DNA of 64,000 nt. Source: Manduca sexta. Taxonomy: Eukaryota > Arthropoda > Insecta > Lepidoptera > Sphingidae. The position numbers and the translations under genes were made by a program. Below the pieces are notes generated by a model that was not told where the DNA came from, ran no database searches, and worked only from the letters and a program-made list of their open reading frames with translations. Below, piece after piece: positions 47,008-58,933 of this stretch. The stretch spans positions 5,020,983-5,084,982 of the forward strand of contig NC_051138.1 in NCBI RefSeq assembly GCF_014839805.1, written 5' to 3'. Every line of letters starts with the position of its first letter. Position 1 is the first letter of the stretch.

Positions 47008-47884
47008 TACTACACAGTATTTTATTAGCATGAATTGAGAGCTTTTCGAATTTTTTATTGTCTCCGAGCACTGACAAGCTAAAGACCCATCTGGTAAGGG
47101 GTCCCCTTCATCCGTAGTCATCGGCAAATTGCCTAATTTATTTATTATATTCATAAATTTAATTAAAGTTTACAGCACTTGGCCTAAACACTTACATCTA
47201 ACAATATAATCTAACTCTAAATTTAACAATATTAAGACAGCAATAACAATAAAATAAAATTCAAACAAATAACAAAATAACTAAAATTATTACCAATACT
47301 TAATTAATAATAAAGCCTGGATCTAAGGTTGAGTATGGTAAAGACATCCTACTTAACCTAGCATATTACTTTTATAAAAACCACAATCTTCGCATTTTTC
47401 TTAATGACAATAAAAAATAAATATTACAGACGATAAAATAGAAAATATAGGTACATTCGTAATGACTCCAGAACGATTCGAACTGTCTGACTTTGTGATA
47501 TATTACTAAGTTAAATGTAAATACATATTTTATGCGGCACATCATCTTCCTTTACATTTAATATCAAGGGAGCATCACATTATTTTAATGTGGAAGTACA
47601 TTACCTGTTCAATTTGTTTTGCATATTCTAATATAAGTGATTTAATATTAAAAATATTAGATTCATTTCAATAAATTTAACTTATAGTTGATATTACGAT
47701 TAATTCTTATAAGAATTATCAGGTTTACCAGGCTTATTCTATCTCAAAAATTTGAAAATAGTAACAGATTAGAATGTTTAAAAGGTGTTGTTTTAATAAG
47801 TTCAATAAATATTATATATACCAGCTATTTTAATTGTCCCTAGAAATCCAACTTATTTATACTTAACATAAAAAGTTTGTGAGT
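47008..47884. other. Non-coding; A-rich tract
   Basis: 47200-47310 is A-rich with CAATAACAATAAAATAAAAT. It resembles LINE 3' ends but cannot be assigned. Confidence 0.35.
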
Positions 47885-48065
47885 TTTTTTCTTTGGACGC
47901 GCTAATCTCAGAAACTACTAAACCGATTTTGATTTTTTTTCACTAAGAGGAAGCCACATCACTCCTGAGTAGTATACGCTACTTTTCATCCCGGAAAAAT
48001 ATAAAGCAGGATTATTATCACGGAAAAAAAATTCACGCAGGCGGAGTCGCGAGCAAAAGTTAGTT
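47885..48065 (-). repeat. Family L-like repeat, reverse
   Basis: CGCAGGCGGAGTCGCGAGCA at the right end is the reverse of the TCGC...CGCG start seen at 56817. AACTACTAAACCGATTTTGA is the reverse of the TCGGTTTAGTAGTT-type motif. Confidence 0.5.
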
Positions 48066-48649
48066 TAAGTAGAATAATATAAAACAAAAAAATTTCAGTG
48101 TGACAACTGAACTCGTATATCATAATTATTAAATACTTCCTATTCATTCCAGACAACCATATTTTCGTATATCAGGTCGTTTTTCAGTTTCCGTAGTAAT
48201 TTATATATTTGAACCATTCAATACAAAACCTATTTTCCGTGTCCAAAGGCGAAAGCTACGAATAAGGAGACTCAAAGGAAGGTAAAATTACGAGCAAAAT
48301 GAGCGAATGGTATAAACTACTTAGGAAACCTATAAGTTACTAACTCAAACTGCCTTTGGCACGTACGGATGTGGTTTCAGGTAAATTCTCTACCAATTGA
48401 AATAGTTTATCCGATAAATTATAAAGAGAATTAAAATGTCGGCATTCCGTCATTTTTTTTTGTGCCGGTAAATGAGATGGTTCATCTAATGTTATGATTT
48501 TCACCGCCTTTAAAAACTTATAATTCCAAAAGCATAACTCGCTGCCGGTTTCTATGTACCTATAGGTTAGGGAGGGATGAGGTTTGGGCGGATAATTGGA
48601 GTTGCTAACTTTTTGTACGAGAATAAAGTATATTTTCTATGTTTAGTAT

Positions 48650-48900
48650 AAGGGTAGTGTGACCGAAAAAAGCCTGAAGTCTAACAAGGCCTATCCATGT
48701 TTTATCCATGTTTTTATCCACGTGTTATTTGTTTTGTGTTGTAGTACTATTTTTAATTATTTTATTAATTATTATTATAATATGTAGGTATATGTTGTAA
48801 TATAGTCAAACGTTTTTCATTATATACCTTTATATATTCATGAAGATTTTAAATTAGATGGGCCTTCAAAGATTCCGTTACCTTATAACATATTTTTGGA
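48650..48900 (+). repeat. Family J repeat, short copy
   Basis: The start AGTGTGACCGAAAAAAGCCT and the end TTTTAAATTAGATGGGCCTT match the ends of the 23850 copy. The middle is AT-rich and only loosely alike. Confidence 0.45.
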
Positions 48901-49002
48901 ACTTATTGCATATATTAACAACAAATATCTATTTGCTTTCCACAATTTAAATCGAAAAAATAAATAAAGAGCTCATTATTTATTTCTTTAATAGAAACGA
49001 GC

Positions 49003-49119
49003 ATCGATAGCCTAATTGGCAATGGAACCGACTGGCGAGACGAAACGTAAGGAATATCAGTGACTTTTCGACCATTGCTTCGATATTGTTCGCTTTAATT
49101 GCGAAGAAACATCCAGTGA
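49003..49119 (+). mobile_element. SINE-A, 5' fragment, decayed
   Basis: ATCGATAGCCTAATTGGCAA is the SINE head with the A box nearly intact. ATTGTTCGCTTTAATTGCGA corresponds to the body, after which similarity ends. Confidence 0.6.
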
Positions 49120-49383
49120 CAATAAAAATAGTATTCTGTATACATTAAAAAATACCCATATTAAAGAGCGAAATAAAGTATAACACTCTTTGGCAGCATG
49201 GTTAGCAGACCTGCTTCGAATATCTAAGGAATCATTTGAAACACATGCTATAACTTCACATCGGGTCTGATGCAGTGGCACTATCCATGTTATCTAATTT
49301 CTACCCTGTGTGCTTGGAATATCACAAAAAAAACACGACTCCGTGTCATATTATTGGGATAGGTTCAGAGATTTTTCTTATTC

Positions 49384-49622
49384 GGGCACGATAAAATTAT
49401 CCTACTACACCTGATGGTAAATGGAGTAGGGTCCAATAGAATGTCGACTGATGAGAGTTGGTTAACCCGACAGTGGATACAATAATGTCGGGCTGTTGGA
49501 ACCGGATCTACACAGGCTGATCCCGGAACGCTACCCACTTACGTAGGACGATATGGGGGGTTTTAACGCCTTGTACGGTGGTCGCTATCCGGGCGGATAT
49601 AAAATATATCCTAACAGCAAAA
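49384..49622 (+). repeat. Family B dispersed repeat, near full length
   Basis: CTACACCTGATGGTAAATGG, CCAATAGAATGTCGACTGAT, GGATCTACACAGGCTGATCC and TATCCGGGCGGATATAAAAT follow in the usual order. It ends CCTAACAGCAAAA. Confidence 0.75.
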
Positions 49623-50650
49623 ACTATCAACTAACAAGTGACTGACGTATTGGTCTTTGATCAATAATAAACATCAAAATTAATCGTCATCGACTAACGA
49701 TTCGCGTTTTGACTCTCTAAGGGGGTAAAAGGTGAGTAGATACTTTTAATATTCGGAAGGCCTATGGAAATATTGGATCACAAAAAATATTTGTACGCAC
49801 TATACTGACTAATGATTACGTCATAACATGTCGCGTCATATAACACACGCGTGGGTGTATCCAATGAACAAACTAAACTTAAATATGCTGATTGATTCAA
49901 AAGGTCGTTACCCGTTAAGTAATAAATTAAATTTAATGCCAATTTAATTTGGCCGGTATTTATCCGTAATTAATTACGAAAACCGATTCTATCGATCACA
50001 TACTAACGTTTTAGTTGAGATTACAATTTGTCGCCAAACTTTTGGTCATATTTTACAGAAGCGCGAACTACACGGACAGGGGATTTTGTGGTCATTCTAC
50101 CCACCTGTGCCATGCAATGGACTTATACACGAAGATAAAAAGCATTAAGACTCCTGGAATAGTTTTCTGTGACAATAATAAAAAATGTGGTTCAGAATAT
50201 AATATCCTGAAAATTTATACTGATATTATAAGAAAGTAATTCTATCTAAACACTTTCACATTGTCATTGGATCAATTTTGATGAAATTTGGCGCGGATAG
50301 TGTTGATCCCGAAGAACGAATAAAAACATATTTTTATTAATCGTCAGAAATAACATTAGCCCCGAGGAAAAGCTAATACAATGGAAACAATAAGTCACTT
50401 CTAAAACAATATATTGTGAAGATATTTGGGTATGAAATATTACGAAAGAAATCCTCTTAAATTTTCAGAAATTCACTAATATAATAGTTGGAAAGTCACC
50501 GCCATCACAAGTACGGAACTTCCAGATTTCGAGAGTAACTTCAATTTAACTTTTATATAAATTTCAATGGAACCTTTCCGTGTTTATTTTTGGTGACTTC
50601 TCTTTCGATCTAATATTACAGGAACATTACATGCTATTTTAAGTCTATAT
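49623..50650. other. Non-coding, nothing recognised
   Basis: AT-rich. A scrap of family L-like sequence lies at 50268-50330. The 74-codon frame at 50015-50239 is unsupported. Confidence 0.4.
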
Positions 50651-50994
50651 AATAATAATAATATCAGTCCTGTATTATATATTATTATATATATTATATA
50701 TATACTGGCCTATTGCTGGCAACGCGCCTCCTCTACCACTTAGAGGGATTAGATCTTAGTCCACCACGTTGGCCTAGTGACTTCACACACCCTCAAAACT
50801 CCTATAGAGAACTTCTCAGGTATGCAGGTTTCCTCACGATGTTTTCCCTCACCTATACAACAAGCTATAATTCACAAAGAATACACACATAATTCTAGAA
50901 AAGTCAGAGGTGTATGCCCTTGGGATTTGAACCTGCGGACATTCGTCTTTGCAATCCGTTCCAGACCCAACTAGGCTATCGCCGCTTTTATTAT
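50651..50994 (-). mobile_element. SINE-A, full-length, reverse
   Basis: The minus strand begins CGGCGATAGCCTAGTTGGGT with an intact A box, then GGTTCAAATCCCAAGGGCAT with an intact B box. It runs through the body to a GATATTATTATTATTA tail. A TA-rich expansion (about 30 bp) is inserted near the 3' end at 50680-50705. Frames on both strands here are accidental. Confidence 0.85.
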
Positions 50995-51060
50995 TTATGT
51001 GGAGACTTATTAGTATTTTTTTTTCTTGTGAGATCTGACTAATAGAAGCCATTGGGGTTC

Positions 51061-51414
51061 GCGGGCGCGCAGTGGCTGTAGTGCTTTAAGTACTTTGGTC
51101 TATATACGCGGTCCCGTGCCTCAAAAGGAACCCTCAAGGAATCACCTTGTTGTTCGTCTGTCCATCTATCAAGTTCCTTTGTCTCAGGAACGCGTAGAGG
51201 TATCTATTTTATATCAAATACTCAGGTCTACGGTATCTTTCAGCTGTGAAAACATCAAACTTGTAAGTACAATGCAATGAAAATACATGACCTTTATAGT
51301 GCATATGATGCGATTTAACAAAGGAGTCAAACCTACAGGGTATTTCCTGTCGACCCAGTCACAAAAATTTGACCTAAAGTCAAAAAAAATCTCCTTTGTA
51401 CGAAACCTTCGATG
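51061..51414 (+). repeat. Family M repeat, decayed lepidopteran element
   Basis: TATATACGCGGTCCCGTGCC, TCAAAAGGAACCCTCAAGGA, GTCTCAGGAACGCGTAGAGG and CTCCTTTGTACGAAACCTTC appear in an order I know from a very common lepidopteran interspersed repeat. There is only one copy here, so the boundaries are approximate. Confidence 0.5.
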
Positions 51415-51770
51415 CCAGTCTAAGGCGCCAGGTTTTTTTGTACCTTGTATGACTCTCAGTATTGACAGTATTTTTCGTGCAGAAATCGAACTTGCTTCTA
51501 TGACTTCGAGTCAAGACTAGTATCATTACGCCTAGCGTTAGATACTCACGATATACCCAATAAATGTAGTTGCTTTTCTCCTAATGGCCCAGCCTAGCAC
51601 TTCTGCGACGACTAAAATACATAGAAATGGATACGATTTATGAGTAATGTATGAATTTTGACGAGCGTCGGCCATTTGTCGCTGTCATTGCATCGCCAGG
51701 TCGTAAAACCGTACATTGCTACCAAATGACTCTCTATATCTAAAATCATATATCTATGTAAGTTTCATAG

Positions 51771-52080
51771 TTATTTTCTTTTTATTGCTTTGAATGACGA
51801 GACGATCTTACCTTTCGCCTGGTAGTAAGCGATACGACCGTCTATAAACAATAGTAACACCGTCCTACACCTTGAATTACAAAGTATTGTTCGGAATTCC
51901 ACTGCGCTTACCATCCTGAGACATGAGATGTTGAGTCCTATTATGTAGTAGTTACACTGGCTACAATATTCTTCAAACCGGAACACAACAGTGACTACAT
52001 ACTGCTGCTTGGCGGCAGTAATAGACATTGCGATGGTACTTACTCAGGCGGACTCCCACATATGAGAGACCTACCACCAG
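51771..52080 (-). repeat. Family C dispersed repeat, reverse
   Basis: The plus strand starts TTTATTGCTTTGAATGACGA, the reverse of the A-rich end, and finishes ATATGAGAGACCTACCACCA G. It is close to full length. The 85-codon minus frame at 51771-52028 simply reads through the repeat. Confidence 0.75.
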
Positions 52081-53093
52081 TCATCTGCTATATAAGTTAC
52101 TACTAGTTTAAATGATTTTTAAACTCTTCAAGCCGCATGGAGAGTATGAATGGCTTGAAGTGTGCCGATTTTGCCGGAACGAAAATTCCCGGCATTCCAC
52201 TATGCGGCCTCTTGGCGGCGGCCTATACCGACTATTGACAAATCCGGCAGAGATGTGTACTATCTATGGGATGGATTATATACTGTGCTTTCATTCGTAT
52301 CGGTAGCAAATCAATACTAATTTCATGGTTCAGTGTAAATATGTGGGCAGTGAAAACTGCGTGTAGGCTTGTAGCTAGAGACAAAAATAGAATCGCAGCA
52401 AGGCGTATATATAATAATATTCCTTTGCTATTAATATTAATATAACACGAGTTAATTTATGTATTTCTTTCTGCAGGTAAGCAACATCATCAGATTCAGC
52501 TTAATATTAATGTAATTAGTAAGTATAAATTACCATTTAGAAGATATGAGTTAATAATTTGCCTTTATTTACCTCCAATGAGTAGTAATATATGTATCTG
52601 TATAGTATTTTTATTTATTTACAAAAACCATTTTCGTTATAGTAATGAAATAGAAACATTAAATACAAAGAGCAATGCCCATTACTCATAGAAAAACATA
52701 CTGTTGAAAACATTAAAAGGAATAAAAAATCCAATTAGAAATCCGGTAGACCAATTTAATAAAAAAAATGCTCTCATAACATTATTTAAATCATTGAAAA
52801 AAAACTAAAAAAATACTTATGGCACGATTTGATGACTAATCCCTTGAAACCAAAATTGCTATTATTAAATTTAATGTGATTTTGCCATAATTCATTATTA
52901 TTATTAACACATTTCTGAAGATATTTGGATTTCCGCCATTTTGTAACTCACTTGATCATTAAATTCCTCAATAAATATATAAAATAACATATACATTTCG
53001 TACATTTTTAATAATACTCATAAAATGTTTAAATAACTAAAACTATGAGCAATTTGTTTGAATTGTTTAATGCCCGCCAACTTTTTTTTGGGC
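52081..53093. other. Non-coding, nothing recognised
   Basis: AT-rich. A small CpG-containing patch (GGCCTCTTGGCGGCGGCCTA) occurs at about 52206 in a 64-codon frame without known features. Confidence 0.4.
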
Positions 53094-53167
53094 AATGCCA
53101 TGGTTATCACCGTGGGTACCCCGCTAACGGTGTACGGGCGATCCCCCGGCTTAGCAACCATGGCATT
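53094..53167. repeat. GC-rich nested inverted repeat
   Basis: AATGCCATGGTT (53094-53105) faces AACCATGGCATT (53156-53167), perfect over 12 bp. Inside, CACCGT (53108) faces ACGGTG (53127). The enclosed sequence (GGGTACCCCGCTAACGG and GGGCGATCCCCCGG) is far richer in G and C than its surroundings. It may be a remnant of a transposon end; no second copy is in the window. Confidence 0.7.
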
Positions 53168-53322
53168 CCTGGCCGCCAACTGGGCTTGAACTCGCTTTTC
53201 TCTTTATGACAGAATACGTGATGTTCATCGTTTGACATTACTATAAAAACGGAAAGATGGGGGTTTAACAAATTTTGTTGAAGTTAATTGCTTGCAACGT
53301 GCTTTTATGCTGGTAAGGTAAG

Positions 53323-53487
53323 AGCTGGAGCTGTATCCAAGACGTCTTTCCACAATCGTTAACGCTAATTGAAAACCGAATTTATAGGAATGACATATCC
53401 AAGCGATAGAATTATCGATCGAATGTCATTCCCATATTTTTTTGTTAACTTAACGATTGTAGGCGTTTTGGCTACGGCCCCATAGCT
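53323..53487. mobile_element. Fold-back MITE with long imperfect terminal inverted repeats
   Basis: The left arm AGCTGGAGCTGTATCCAAGA, with CACAATCGTTAACG, faces the right arm CGATTGTAGGCGTTTTGG, with CTACGGCCCCATAGCT. Inner segments AGGAATGACAT and ATGTCATTCC also pair, so almost the whole 165 bp can fold. It is non-coding. Superfamily and target duplication were not resolved. Confidence 0.65.
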
Positions 53488-54238
53488 GTTTAGCGAAGAC
53501 CGCTCAGGTAGTTTACTACTAAATACAATATAATTTAGACCTTGTAACAGGTCAACTAGAAGATTATTTGAGTTGTTAGCGTATGATGTATCAATCTATT
53601 GTACTTAATCAAATATTAATAATCCGAAGCAATATATGCGTAGAAGCCAACTTGCGGCTGACCATTATGAAAATATAAAAGTTTCCCCTCTTTACTCAAC
53701 ATAATCTACATGCACGATGTATCTGTCGTTGTATGTAGCTTAAACATAATACTATTACATCAATCAGATAATTATTTCTGATTGAAAATATGTTATTTTT
53801 TTTTGCTAAACCACAAAGTATATATTTTCCAGATAAAATGAATTCCATCATTGAACAATTTAATTAAGGACGCCTTCTACTAATAAAAATAATATTTACC
53901 TATTGGAAGTCTGCTCTTTTTATGTTCGTTCCGTTATTAAGTTGCCCGAGCTCTTTCAATATGGTAGGCAAATAGTTATGGCTTCGATCGAACGAAATTG
54001 GAAGTGCATACAACCCCACGAAACTGGCGAAACCATTTTGAATGCAATTAGTAAGGTTAAATATAATTTAGAAATAATTAGAGGTTATTAAATATATTGC
54101 CATTTCATTCGTTCGTAAACCGTAAAACCTATCAGTCAAAACGCTTGCCCCTTATTAGATGGGACCTCACATTACTAGCAAAATATTGATACTTACGTAC
54201 GTAATACCTCTATATATGGTACCTTTGCGTTTATTCAA
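53488..54238. other. Non-coding, nothing recognised
   Basis: AT-rich. A 62-codon frame at 53903-54091 is unsupported. Confidence 0.4.
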
Positions 54239-54543
54239 GTACTAGCGACCCGCCCCGGCTTCGCACGGGTGCAATGCTGATACTAAATACACTACAGAAT
54301 AACTGTGAACGTTGTATATAAAAACATAGCGGCCCGCTCTGGCTTCGCACGGGTATAACATAACAAAATAACAGTATTTCTCCACTATTTAATGGATATT
54401 ATTATACATATAAACCTTCCTCTTGAATCACTCTATTTATTAAAAAAAACAGCATTAAAATCCGTTGCGTAGTTTTAAAGATTTAAGCATACAAAGGGAC
54501 ATAGGGACAGAGAAAGCGACTTTGTTATATACTATGTAGTGAT
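54239..54543 (+). repeat. Family K repeat, long form
   Basis: Starts ACTAGCGACCCGCCCCGGCT and ends ACTATGTAGTGAT. It contains an internal direct repeat: TTCGCACGGGT occurs in AGCGACCCGCCCCGGC... at 54244 and in AGCGGCCCGCTCTGGC... at 54329. It shares ATTTCTCCACTATTTAATGG and AAATCCGTTGCGTAGTTTTA with the copies at 55241 and 63782. This is a widespread arthropod repeat of uncertain class. Confidence 0.75.
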
Positions 54544-55240
54544 GACGTAAGCACGAAAGTGGGAATGGGGGAGTCTATGGTTTGTCTTATTTTTAATAAC
54601 ATGGATGCACGGTCTGATCAGTGATTATGTACCTACATCAGATTTCTTTTTTAACATTTTTTGATAAATAAATAACACTAAACGATTTTTTTAACATTTA
54701 ACTTATTCTTACGTACGCATGAAAAAGGGGATTAGATATTTGCTTACTTTTGCTAACAAGGAGGACGAGGGGGGGGTTAAAAATACTAATATTCTACTTA
54801 CGTAATACTTGAACAGGCACTTTGTCTGTCACAAAATTAAAAAGGCGTACTACTCAGTACCTGCATAATTCATAGATTACATAAACCCTAATAAAATCAG
54901 TAACAGAATAATGTTAGTTTACAAACGACGATTTCACCAATAATTTATGATCATTGCCAACTATCCGTATTCTAATATACACCCAAAAGTAACATTTCAT
55001 AGTATCAAATAACTCACGACATACTTACATTTTATTTATGATAATAACATTGCATATAAAATATTTTTACGATGTCATAGTATTGAACGCGAGTCTGTTA
55101 TCAAACGGACACACCAGGTGTTCGCCGAATATTTCTATTTTCATCTATGAATTCGAGACACGAAGTAGAAAACTTACTTGCTATGGGGACCTGCTTTTGT
55201 CTATAACGTCACTTCGTATGAGAAATAAACTATATAATAT
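54544..55240. other. Non-coding, nothing recognised
   Basis: AT-rich with a short G-rich run (GGACGAGGGGGGGG) near 54762. Confidence 0.4.
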
Positions 55241-55439
55241 ACTAGCGACCCGCTCCGGCTTCGCACGGGTGCAATATTTCTCCACTATTTAATGGATGTT
55301 ATTATACATATAAACCTTCCTCTTGAATCACTCTATCTATTAAAAAAAACCGCATCAAAATCCGTTGCGTAGTTTTAAAGATTTAAGGATACAAAGGTAG
55401 GGACAGAGAAAGCGACTTTGTTTTATACTATGTAGTGAT
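55241..55439 (+). repeat. Family K repeat, short form
   Basis: Same ends as the 54239 copy but about 105 bp shorter. The first GC-rich block joins directly to ATATTTCTCCACTATTTAAT, as if the segment between the two internal direct repeats had been lost along with some flanking bases. Confidence 0.75.
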
Positions 55440-56807
55440 ACTGATTTCAATTATAGATGGGTTTTTGAGAAATTCGTTATATGAGAAGTGGTAGTTTAAT
55501 TTTTTTTTATGAAATAATACACACAATAATTTTCTTATTACTGATTTTATTTTGACTAAGATACGTGTAAGCGTTATTTTTTTTATATTATAAGGGGCAA
55601 ACCAGCACACGGTTTACGATTTAATATGAGAGTATACCGCGTTTTAGCTACCGGCCATTATTTAAACTTATTAACATGTTTTTTTTAGAATACATTGCAA
55701 TTTGCATATGTAAGGTATATATTTGCATAATTTAATCTTCAAAAATTGATTGCCATAGTTTATTTTTACGAAATCAGTTTTTAAAGTCATAAAGTAACAG
55801 TAGATTATTAATTTCTTCACGCCAGCAACTCTGAAAGGTGCGCAAACGCAACTAGTATACTTACTAGAAGGCATGTTAACTTCCGTTTCACTATGTCTTA
55901 GATGATAAGCTATTTTTTCACTATAGATAGATATATAAATTGTTAAAGCACAATACATACGTCGAAGAATAAAACTCTCAAACATACTTATTAACTATAG
56001 CTAGGTGTAACAATAGGCGGTCTTATTGCTAACAAAGATCTCTTCAAGACAACCAACATTTCCAATTCTGGAATTCATTATAAACAATGTTACATAATAT
56101 CACAAATGGAATTACATTAAAACATTCATAACTAATTTAATTACTAACTAACATGTTATCAATTTGGCCGTTTCAATTAATTACGCAAATTACCAAAGTT
56201 GAAACTACACTGACCATAAAACTAGGTAAAATTCTAATTTTTAAAATAAACCCACGTTGTCAGCTTTTAACAACCCCAGTCCCTGTTTGAAGGACCTATT
56301 TAAACATACGGCATATTCGTGGTGCATGTAGTTACAAAAAATATATGCAAAAAAAGATAAATGACAGACAGTATAACCTCAAAAAATCTTAAAAGGCTCC
56401 CATCGTGTGGGTACCCTTGTATACTTGTTTCACAAATCTTATCCCTAATCATGTATAAATATGTTCTCCATTTTTCCCTCATACTTCAAACCTGACTTAG
56501 TAAAGCAAAAATACCTAAGTGCTAAATTGCCATAAAAAAATTAAATCATATATTTTATTTATAATGTGATCGAGAATCGAATACTGAATACTCTCCTTGA
56601 ACAGGTTGCGTGACTAACTTTGCACAATGTATAAGGGTAAAAATATAATTTGTTTATTCTTTCTGGTTCTATTTCATAAATCATTTTAATAATACCTAAC
56701 AAAATACATCATCCCGAGTTGCTATAAGTACCATTTACGTCTTGAACGGACTTATATTTGAGGGAAGCCGTGAACGTCTCGTGATTTTTTTTTGTAATTC
56801 TATTATT
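55440..56807. other. Non-coding, nothing recognised
   Basis: AT-rich. Minus frames at 55671-55985 (104 codons) and 56300-56482 lack recognisable features. Confidence 0.4.
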
Positions 56808-56990
56808 ACTAACTTGCTCGCAGCTTCGCCCGCGTGGTGACTTTTTCCGAGAAAAAAGACCCGGGATAAAATTAGCCTATTCTTTCCAAACTACATAAAA
56901 AAAAATATCATCGAAATCCGTTTAGTAGTTGTTGGGTTTATCGTATACAGACAGTCAATCCAGGGACTTTGATTTATAATACAAAGGATT
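56808..56990 (+). repeat. Family L-like repeat
   Basis: CTTGCTCGCAGCTTCGCCCG, GAAAAAAGACCCGGGATAAA and TCATCGAAATCCGTTTAGTA are in family order. It ends TTTATAATACAAAGGAT. Confidence 0.55.
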
Positions 56991-57624
56991 ACGGACTATT
57001 TCTATTCTGTTTAATATATACTTCAATACGTTGATATCTATTATTCACTCGTGAATTACCGAACTGTGACTATGGCATGTCTTTAAAAAGATTGAAATGA
57101 AAAATTGTCTCAAAGAATATTGGATTTTCAGCATAGTCTTGCGCTAAACCCAGACGGAAGATATTGGTCGTATATTTCGTTATAATTGAATACATAACGC
57201 CTGTGTACCATAAGGGGTGGGCAGATATTTATGTAGCTATTTACCCTGCATAACTGAATCATGTTAAAAGGTAGTCAATGAACACAAAATTCCAATAGCA
57301 GAAAACGTTTTTCATTGTTTTTAAAAATAAAAATATCTCTTCTTGGCAGAAAAATGAGTAGTAAAAAGTGCCGCTAAACAAAATATAAAATTTTATTGAA
57401 TACTTCATCCAACGTCAAATTTTTTAGTACATGGCAGGTTATAAATATTTTGAACCGGCGGAGATGCACAAGGATTGGTCAATGGAAGAAGCGAAAGAAC
57501 TACCAGAATTGGGTAAAGTGGTAATCCATAGTCTATAGTTACCTTTATGGGATTGAACCGTGATATTATGTATATCAATAAAGTAGCTTCCTCGCGTTAA
57601 AAAATATGTCTTAATAAGACACCT

Positions 57625-57731
57625 GTTTTAATGAACATTATTATTTTGGTATACAGTTTTGCTACCTATGTTTAAAAAAATCAATTATGAACAATTGAAA
57701 TATTTACCAAACTAATAACGTTCATTAAAAC
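57625..57731. repeat. 27-bp imperfect inverted repeat (fold-back)
   Basis: GTTTTAATGAACATTATTAT plus TTTGGTA (57625-57651) faces TACCAAACTAATAACGTTCA plus TTAAAAC (57705-57731). Two mismatches occur in 27, around a 53-base loop. It may be a small MITE remnant. Confidence 0.7.
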
Positions 57732-58705
57732 GAACCCCGTAAAATCATTCTTTATGATTTAGGACCTAATGTGTGGGAGCCATCGACAATGGACCTAACA
57801 TTACCTAGTGATTCCAACTTTTTGACAAAGTAGAATAGAATAATGTAGAACCCTTGTTTGATTTTCACATTGTCGCTGCAAAATATATTTTATCCAACTA
57901 CATATTGGTAGAAACTGATATTGTAAATATTGCGTCAGTACAGGTTATTCATGACCAAAAGTAAAAATAACAGCTAACAGCCTTTAGAGCTGCCACAAAC
58001 ATAACCTTATGTCATGTATTTTATGCCTCTAGCATTAAATCCAACTGTATACACTCACTGTATTATAAAGTTAGTCATGAAAAAAATATTGATAAAATTA
58101 ACAGTAACTGACTATCAATAAAATGGCTGTTGAAAATTATAACTAAAACATTTACCAACTGCTAGCCTAGTTGAGTGCTTTATAATTCAATGTAGCGTGC
58201 TACAAGACCGACATGATATAGCCACGATCGAAGTTCGGCCCCAGCCGGTCAAGAAGTAATGACGAGCAAATTGGTCAATCTCGGTGCTGTTACTCGGTTC
58301 ATTTGCACGAAATAGCCATATTTGCCCAGTGTAAATGCTCCACAATTATTAGAAAACGTGTAATGCACAAAGAAAACATTTAGGACCTCTTTCTGATTAT
58401 TTGTACCAAAGCTTTAGTGACGATTAAAGAATTCTAAGATATTTATTTACGTATATTTTTTTATTTATATTCTTTATTGTACAAAGCAGAAAAAAATAAG
58501 AAAAGAGAGACAAAAGGCACAAGTACAAATGGCGGTCTTATCGCTCAAGGCAAAGTCTTCCAGACAATCATGGGATGAAATAAAAACGAGAAAGAGTACC
58601 CTCTTTCTCGTGTGCTCTAGTGCAGTGAATTAAATTATATTTAATAAATAAAAAAATATAATTAATAAACAATACATAAATACACGTATAATACATACAC
58701 ATACA
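57732..58705. other. Non-coding; 11-bp perfect hairpin near its end
   Basis: ACGAGAAAGAG (58586-58596) and CTCTTTCTCGT (58601-58611) pair perfectly around TACC. The last 70 bp are rich in TACATA and form the target region of the LTR element. Confidence 0.5.
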
Positions 58706-58933
58706 TGTAGGGATGAGGGGCAAATAAAACATGTGGAATCCACTATACGTCTTTACTTTTAACCCAATATTAATTAAAAATACGGTTGCGTGCACGCCAG
58801 AGCGTCTGCCGTATCCACCATCGTTTTTGAGAGAGCGAGAGAAAAAACTTTCACCTTTCTCTAGCATCGAAAATCGGATACGCTTACGAAAATATTTTAA
58901 TAATTATCTAACAACGATCGGATACTCCCCACA
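58706..58933 (-). repeat. 3' LTR of the Ty3/Gypsy element
   Basis: 228 bp, beginning TGTAGGGATGAG and ending GATACTCCCCACA on the plus strand, so both strands show TG...CA ends. It differs from the other LTR only in ACTCC versus ATTCC near 58925. Confidence 0.92.
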
